Made by a program: the position numbers and the translations under genes
Notes under the pieces: model-generated
Told to the model about the DNA's origin: nothing
Databases searched by the model: none
Seen by the model: the letters and a program-made list of their open reading frames with translations, nothing else
From: Anaerolineae bacterium
GTDB lineage: Bacteria; Chloroflexota; Anaerolineae; Anaerolineales; E44-bin32
DNA length: 10,949 nt
NCBI GenBank assembly: GCA_030598885.1
Contig: JAUVOZ010000053.1
Span: 1 to 10,949, forward strand
Direction: 5' to 3'
Shown here: piece by piece, positions 7,388 through 10,949 of the stretch
Layout of the letters: every line of letters begins with the position of its first letter
Numbering within the stretch: the stretch's first letter is position 1

Positions 7388-8476
7388 GTGGAAAAGGAAA
7401 ATCCTCTGATTTCAGCTAGTGGTCATCCTGGTCAACTTCAGGGGGTGAGATCGAGATTTCTCACCCCCTGGATATGGGTAGGTGGGGGACTCATCATTAT
7501 GGCTGTATTAAGCGCGGCCATCGGCCCGGTCGCCATACCCCCCAACGTGATCTTCAAGATTCTCCTCTCCCGTCTTCCATTTGCTACAATCGAGGTTGAC
7601 TGGCCGAGCACATTCAACACGATCCTGTACCAGATACGTTTACCACATACTGCCCTTATCGCGCTGACCGGTATGGCGTTGGGCGCCAGCGGGGCTGCTT
7701 ATCAAGGGTTATTCCGCAACCCGCTGGCCGATCCATACATCATAGGAGTAGCTTCGGGAGCCGGTTTGGCAGCGGTTTTGACAATGTCCATCCAGTGGCC
7801 TTCAACCACGCTCGGCTTGATCACGATACCGGCAGCAGCCTTTACCGGGGCGCTCATAACGGTGGGGATCGTTTATTTGTTCGCCCGCGTCGGTAGAACG
7901 ACGCCGATAACCACCTTAATCCTGGCCGGAGTGGCGGTAAGTACATTTACCTCCGCACTCACTAGTCTAATCATGCTCCTTTCTACCGATGAGCTGTACC
8001 GGGCTATTGCCTGGCTAATGGGTGGTTCCGCGTTGGGTGGCTGGCCTCCTGTCTTGGCAGCCTTGCCTTACCTGTTTGTAGGTCTTGCGGTTCTACTTTT
8101 TCTCGGTCGCCCGTTAAACGTTCTTCAATTCGGTGATGAACAGGCTCTGCAACTTGGTTTGAATGTGGAGCGGTACAAGCTAGTCATCGTCGCCGCCTCC
8201 TCGTTGGTTGCAGCCACGGCCGTCTCGTTCTCCGGTATCATCGGATTCATCGGTTTGGTTGTGCCCCATTTAGTACGGTTATTATGGGGTCCGGATTACC
8301 GCCGACTGATTCCGTTGGCGACAATTGTTGGAGGTATTGTTCTCCTGGCATCAGACATCGTTGCCAGGACCATCCTTGCTCCGCGGGAGTTACCGGTTGG
8401 TATCGTTACTGCGGTGATCGGCGCGCCATTCTTCCTGTGGTTATTGCGACGGGCAAAACAGGTGAGGTTCTGGTGA
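7388..8476 (+). CDS. btuC: cobalamin ABC transporter permease, FecCD/BtuC family
   Basis: A 362-residue multipass membrane protein of the FecCD family, which dimerises to form the import channel for corrinoids, siderophores or heme. About ten hydrophobic segments are seen after a polar N-terminus of ~27 residues. Family hallmarks are the QIRLPHTALIALTGMALGAS stretch (about 82-101), AAYQGLFRNPLADPYIIGVA (about 103-122), and GFIGLVVPHLVRLLWGPD (about 286-303), the last including the loop region that contacts the ATPase. The start is a GTG that directly follows the TAA of the binding-protein gene, with GGAGAGG a few bases further upstream inside that gene serving as ribosome binding site. The 3' end overlaps the ATPase start. 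Corrinoid specificity is inferred from the riboswitch, since the family alone does not separate vitamin B12 from iron chelates. Confidence 0.92.
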   Translation: MEKENPLISASGHPGQLQGVRSRFLTPWIWVGGGLIIMAVLSAAIGPVAIPPNVIFKILLSRLPFATIEVDWPSTFNTILYQIRLPHTALIALTGMALGASGAAYQGLFRNPLADPYIIGVASGAGLAAVLTMSIQWPSTTLGLITIPAAAFTGALITVGIVYLFARVGRTTPITTLILAGVAVSTFTSALTSLIMLLSTDELYRAIAWLMGGSALGGWPPVLAALPYLFVGLAVLLFLGRPLNVLQFGDEQALQLGLNVERYKLVIVAASSLVAATAVSFSGIIGFIGLVVPHLVRLLWGPDYRRLIPLATIVGGIVLLASDIVARTILAPRELPVGIVTAVIGAPFFLWLLRRAKQVRFW

Positions 8477-9246
8477 TCGCTAGGCTGCGTTTTGATAACA
8501 CCACCATTGGGTATGGTCAGAAGCCTGTGCTGCACAGTATTTCCCTCGCCGTGTTGCCAGGTGAGGTGCTGGGTATTGTCGGTCCCAATGGGGTGGGTAA
8601 GTCTACATTAATTAAAGCTGCCAGCGGCATCCTGCCGCCCATAGAGGGACGGATTTTCATCAACAACAATGACATCAGCCGTTTATCACCCTCTGAGCGA
8701 GCTCGCGACTTGGCCGTGGTCCCCCAGGCACGACAATTACCTGAAGCTTTCACCACCCGGGACGTAGTGTTGATGGGGCGTACACCTTATCTCGGTTGGT
8801 TTGCGGGGGAGAGTGAGGTGGACCACCGGATCGCTGATGAAGTTATGTCAAAGACGGCCATTGCACATTTGGCGGATAGGCAGGTGGGAGAGCTTTCCGG
8901 CGGCGAGCAACAAAGGGTGTTGATCGCCCGAGCGCTGGCGCAAACCCCTTCGGTCTTGTTGCTTGATGAACCTACCGCACATCTTGACCTCAAGCATCAA
9001 GATGAGGTACTTAAACTGGTTCGTGAATTGGCCCTTAAAGAGGACTTCGCGGTAGTGATCACTCTACATGATCTAAACCTTGTGGCGAGGTTTTCCGACC
9101 GGGTTGCCTTACTCTCAAACGGTAGAGTGCGTGATGTGGGGGATCCAGCGCAAGTGCTCACTCCAGATGAGCTAGGGGAAGTTTATGGCGTCGAGATTCA
9201 CGTCTCCTCCCATCCCATCCATGGAACACCCCTCGTGCTATCATAA
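8473..9246 (+). CDS. btuD: cobalamin ABC transporter ATP-binding protein
   Basis: A 257-residue cytoplasmic ATPase that powers the importer as a dimer. All nucleotide-binding motifs are intact: Walker A GPNGVGKST (37-45), Q-loop Gln85 in VVPQARQ, signature LSGGEQQRV (141-149), Walker B VLLLDEP (161-167) with Glu166 as catalytic base, and switch His199 in TLHDLN. The MGRTPYLGWF segment (101-110) is typical of ATPases paired with FecCD permeases. I chose the GTG at 8473, which overlaps the permease stop codon as GTGA, giving translational coupling and a normal family length. The frame is open further upstream to an ATG at 8284, but that would add 63 residues of non-family sequence inside the permease gene. 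A terminator follows 15 bases after the stop. Confidence 0.93.
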   Translation: MIARLRFDNTTIGYGQKPVLHSISLAVLPGEVLGIVGPNGVGKSTLIKAASGILPPIEGRIFINNNDISRLSPSERARDLAVVPQARQLPEAFTTRDVVLMGRTPYLGWFAGESEVDHRIADEVMSKTAIAHLADRQVGELSGGEQQRVLIARALAQTPSVLLLDEPTAHLDLKHQDEVLKLVRELALKEDFAVVITLHDLNLVARFSDRVALLSNGRVRDVGDPAQVLTPDELGEVYGVEIHVSSHPIHGTPLVLS

Positions 9247-9260
9247 TTAGGAGCTTACAG

Positions 9261-9323
9261 AAAAAGCAGCCGCCAGCAGGAAAAGGGATACCGTTCCCTT
9301 TCTCGCGCTGGGGCTTTTTTTTT
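9261..9323 (+). terminator. large Rho-independent terminator ending the btuFCD operon
   Basis: The structure is built from nested arms: AAAAAGC (9261-9267) with GC plus the T-run at the end, CCAGC (9273-9277) with GCTGG (9307-9311), and an inner AAAGGGA/TCCCTTT pair. Nine T residues follow at 9315-9323. The A-run at the 5' side pairs with the T-run, so it could also work for leftward transcription. It lies 15 bases after the ATPase stop codon. Confidence 0.88.
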
Positions 9324-9411
9324 AAAGTGCACTCTTATGATGCTCACTAATATAAAATGTTCTGCTACCAGTGGGTTGCCTAAATGGTTCTGGTTTGGCG
9401 AGGCACATTGT

Positions 9412-9417
9412 TATAAT
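9412..9417 (+). promoter_or_regulatory. candidate -10 box for the YibE/F gene
   Basis: A consensus TATAAT lies 26 bases before the start codon and downstream of the btu terminator, giving a short leader of about 20 nt. No good -35 element is visible at 16-18 bp. The ribosome binding site GGAG at 9433-9436 is seven bases before the ATG at 9444. Confidence 0.45.
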
Positions 9418-9443
9418 AACTGCATTCATGTTGGAGACGAAGC

Positions 9444-10661
9444 ATGACAAAAGAAATGAGGGTTTTTCTAGTCTTGGCCTTGGCGTTGCTCTTGGTCATC
9501 GCGGTGTTAATCCTGATTGTGGTTCCGCGGCTGCCATCGGATGCTCACGTCCCCGAGGAAGGAGTAGGCAGGATTGGTCTTGGTTCAGACACTGTTAAGG
9601 CTGAGGTCCTGGATATTGTCGAAGAAGGTACTATAACCCTGGGTGATCATATCCAGCCTTATCAGATCCTAAGTATTGAAGTGCTGGAGGGACCATGGGA
9701 AGGTTATGGTTTAGAGATTGACTATGGAAAACGGCAGCTTCGACCTGAAGGGTTAACGATCAATCCTGGTGATAGGGTATTGATCGATATCGGCCAGGGT
9801 CCTGATGGCACACTGAATGCATATTTTATTGATTTCGTGCGAACCGGTTCTGTGTTTTGGCTGTTTGCCGCCTTTGTACTCTTCAGCATCTTAATCGGTG
9901 GTTGGAAGGGGGTGCGGGGATTGATGGGAATGTTCATCAGCCTTGCGGTGATTCTGATCTACATTATCCCCAACATCATGCAGGGCAAGGATCCTGTGTC
10001 GATAAGTATCGTAGGTGCCTCTATATTGCTGACCATCACCCTCTATCTGGTCTATGGCTGGACATTAAAGACGCACGCTGCGGTTTTGGGATTGTTGATC
10101 GCATTGATGTTTACCGGTCTGGTTATCTCGTTCTTCGTCAATCTGACCCGCCTGACAGGCTTTGGCAATGAGGATGCGCTATTCGTCATCCAGCAGTCAG
10201 ACATCCGAATCAATTTACGGGGTCTAGTTTTGGCGGGAATGTTGATTGGAGTGTTGGGCGCGCTCGATGATCTGGTGATCACCCAGGCCTCGGTGGTTTT
10301 TGAGTTGTTTGCAGTTGACCCTACTTTAGAAATCGGTAGCTTGTATCGACGTGCCATCCATGTGGGGAAGGATCATGTTGCATCTATGATTAACACACTC
10401 GTGCTAGCTTACGTTGGCGCGGCCTTGCCTACTATGATCTTGTTCTCGCTCTCGGGTGAGCACTTCGTGAATCTGCTCAACCTGGAGTTTGTTACCGAGG
10501 AGGTGGTTCGCACTTTGGTAGGATCGATAGGTTTGATTGCCGCCGCCCCGATATCAACCGGCGTGACCTGCCTCATAGCAATTAACCAGCACCGTCTAGG
10601 ATCTCTGCGTCGCTACTTGGGTCCAGAGTATCTTGGTGAGGGATACGATCAATCCCATTAG
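9444..10661 (+). CDS. YibE/F-family multipass membrane protein
   Basis: A 405-residue membrane protein. Residues about 6-29 are a signal-anchor or first transmembrane helix, followed by a ~105-residue soluble segment (about 30-135) with a beta-rich, OB-like look (VKAEVLDIVEEGTITLG, PGDRVLIDIGQG) that is probably extracytoplasmic. The remaining two thirds hold about seven or eight membrane helices. Hallmarks of YibE/F are GVRGLMGMFISLAVILIYIIP (read as about 156-176, quoted in part: GLMGMFISLAVILIY), GVLGALDDLVITQAS (about 269-283) and the GKDHVASMINTLVLAY segment (about 308-323). The family is annotated as a probable transporter but its substrate is not established. It has its own promoter region after the btu terminator, and a DtxR-family repressor gene follows on the same strand; that neighbourhood hints at, but does not show, a role in metal homeostasis. 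Confidence 0.88.
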   Translation: MTKEMRVFLVLALALLLVIAVLILIVVPRLPSDAHVPEEGVGRIGLGSDTVKAEVLDIVEEGTITLGDHIQPYQILSIEVLEGPWEGYGLEIDYGKRQLRPEGLTINPGDRVLIDIGQGPDGTLNAYFIDFVRTGSVFWLFAAFVLFSILIGGWKGVRGLMGMFISLAVILIYIIPNIMQGKDPVSISIVGASILLTITLYLVYGWTLKTHAAVLGLLIALMFTGLVISFFVNLTRLTGFGNEDALFVIQQSDIRINLRGLVLAGMLIGVLGALDDLVITQASVVFELFAVDPTLEIGSLYRRAIHVGKDHVASMINTLVLAYVGAALPTMILFSLSGEHFVNLLNLEFVTEEVVRTLVGSIGLIAAAPISTGVTCLIAINQHRLGSLRRYLGPEYLGEGYDQSH

Positions 10662-10700
10662 ACGCATCGGTGCAGAAGCTCAGTTGATCGAATGACATAC

Positions 10701-10733
10701 AGCAGGCGCTTGCAGTGACAACTGTCACCTGCT
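10701..10733. repeat. imperfect inverted repeat downstream of the YibE/F gene
   Basis: GTGACA (10715-10720) and TGTCAC (10723-10728) are perfect inverted repeats separated by AC. AGCAGG (10701-10706) and CCTGCT (10728-10733) form an outer pair. No T-run follows, so it is not a clear intrinsic terminator. It could be a regulator binding site for the downstream gene or a 3' stem protecting the upstream transcript. Confidence 0.45.
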
Positions 10734-10754
10734 TAGGTTGGAACTCGAACATAT

Positions 10755-10772
10755 TATTAGGTAAACCTAATA
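10755..10772. promoter_or_regulatory. DtxR/MntR-like operator upstream of the DtxR-family gene
   Basis: TATTAGGT and ACCTAATA form a perfect 18-bp palindrome around AA. The TTAGGnnnnnCCTAA-like core resembles binding sites of metal-dependent DtxR-family repressors. It abuts a TATAAT at 10773-10778, the probable -10 box of the gene that starts at 10855, so a bound repressor would block RNA polymerase. The gene downstream encodes a DtxR-family protein, which makes metal-dependent autoregulation the simplest reading. Confidence 0.65.
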
Positions 10773-10778
10773 TATAAT
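10773..10778 (+). promoter_or_regulatory. candidate -10 box for the DtxR-family gene
   Basis: A consensus TATAAT directly follows the operator palindrome, about 77 bases before the predicted start codon. The bases 17 bp upstream (around 10750-10755) are a poor -35 match, so the promoter may depend on other contacts or use a different start. Confidence 0.4.
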
Positions 10779-10854
10779 AGTGAGGCCGTCCTAATATACG
10801 AGCTTGATCCCGATTTCAAGTCTCTGTGAATTTTGCATTTACACATGGAGCTGG

Positions 10855-10949
10855 ATGATGAAGCAACTGCACGATTTCGGTGAAAGTGAGGAGATGTACC
10901 TGAAAACGATCGCCGAACTGGCTTCTGAGCAGGACCCAGTACCTGTCAC
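10855..10949 (+). CDS. DtxR-family metal-dependent transcriptional repressor (N-terminal fragment, cut by window end)
   Basis: Only the first ~31 residues lie in the window, including FGESEEMYLKTIAELASEQ and DPVPV. The pattern SxEMYLKTIxEL followed by a short variable stretch and PVPVT is the characteristic first helix and lead-in to the helix-turn-helix of DtxR/MntR/IdeR-type repressors, which bind DNA when loaded with Fe(II) or Mn(II). Two consecutive ATG codons (10855 and 10858) are possible starts. GGAG at 10847-10850 is four bases from the first and seven from the second, so the second has the better spacing. An operator-like palindrome upstream supports autoregulation. Metal specificity cannot be judged from this fragment. 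The gene continues past the right edge of the window. Confidence 0.82.
   Translation, partial: MMKQLHDFGESEEMYLKTIAELASEQDPVPV

Noticed and set aside
8284..8472. Upstream ATG extension of the ATPase gene by 63 residues
   Set aside because: The extra sequence lies inside the permease gene and has no ABC-ATPase character; the GTG at 8473 overlaps the permease stop and gives a normal-length protein starting just before the first beta strand.
10052..10357. 101-residue open frame on the minus strand inside the YibE/F gene
   Set aside because: It lies wholly within a gene with clear family motifs and shows only the composition expected from reading the opposite strand of membrane helices.
1..10949. 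Possible CRISPR array, insertion sequence, phage or defence system
   Set aside because: I saw no regularly spaced repeats, transposase or integrase motifs, or recognised defence proteins; all long frames are accounted for by housekeeping, transport or regulatory families.

Overview
The window looks like an ordinary chromosomal segment of a bacterium, most plausibly a member of the Chloroflexota (Anaerolineae-like). That assignment is an inference from three things: secreted proteins with long Thr/Pro/Ser-rich linkers after a lipobox or membrane anchor, a cobalamin uptake operon with no outer-membrane receptor gene beside it, and the general style of the genes (GTG and TTG starts with strong Shine-Dalgarno sequences, moderate GC). 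No insertion sequence, phage gene, CRISPR array, tRNA or rRNA was seen.

Layout. Positions 8-1437 (+) hold a long ArsR-type winged-helix regulator followed by a tiny charged helical protein of unknown function, closed by a strong hairpin terminator (1512-1551). Positions 1623-3431 (-) encode an M3-family oligoendopeptidase F. Divergent from it across a 121-bp promoter region is an MFS exporter of the fosmidomycin-resistance type (3553-4782, +). It converges on a membrane-anchored metallophosphoesterase (4850-5860, -).

The best-defined regulatory unit is 6018-9323 (+): a promoter, a cobalamin riboswitch aptamer (6073-6219), an intrinsic terminator (6272-6299), then a substrate-binding lipoprotein, a FecCD-type permease and an ATPase in tight succession (0-nt gap, then an overlapping GTG/TGA), ending at a large terminator (9261-9323). 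This is a vitamin B12 or corrinoid ABC importer (BtuFCD) under control of its own substrate. The binding protein captures the corrinoid outside the membrane, the permease dimer forms the channel and the ATPase drives transport.

Positions 9444-10661 (+) encode a YibE/F-family multipass membrane protein. After a gap containing an 18-bp DtxR/MntR-like operator over a TATAAT box, the window ends inside the N-terminus of a DtxR-family metal-dependent repressor (10855 onward), which probably controls itself.

I found no convincing novel system. The points most worth a second look are the alternative pairings in the riboswitch expression platform, the metal-repressor operator region, and the small protein with a C-terminal CxxxC behind the ArsR-type regulator.
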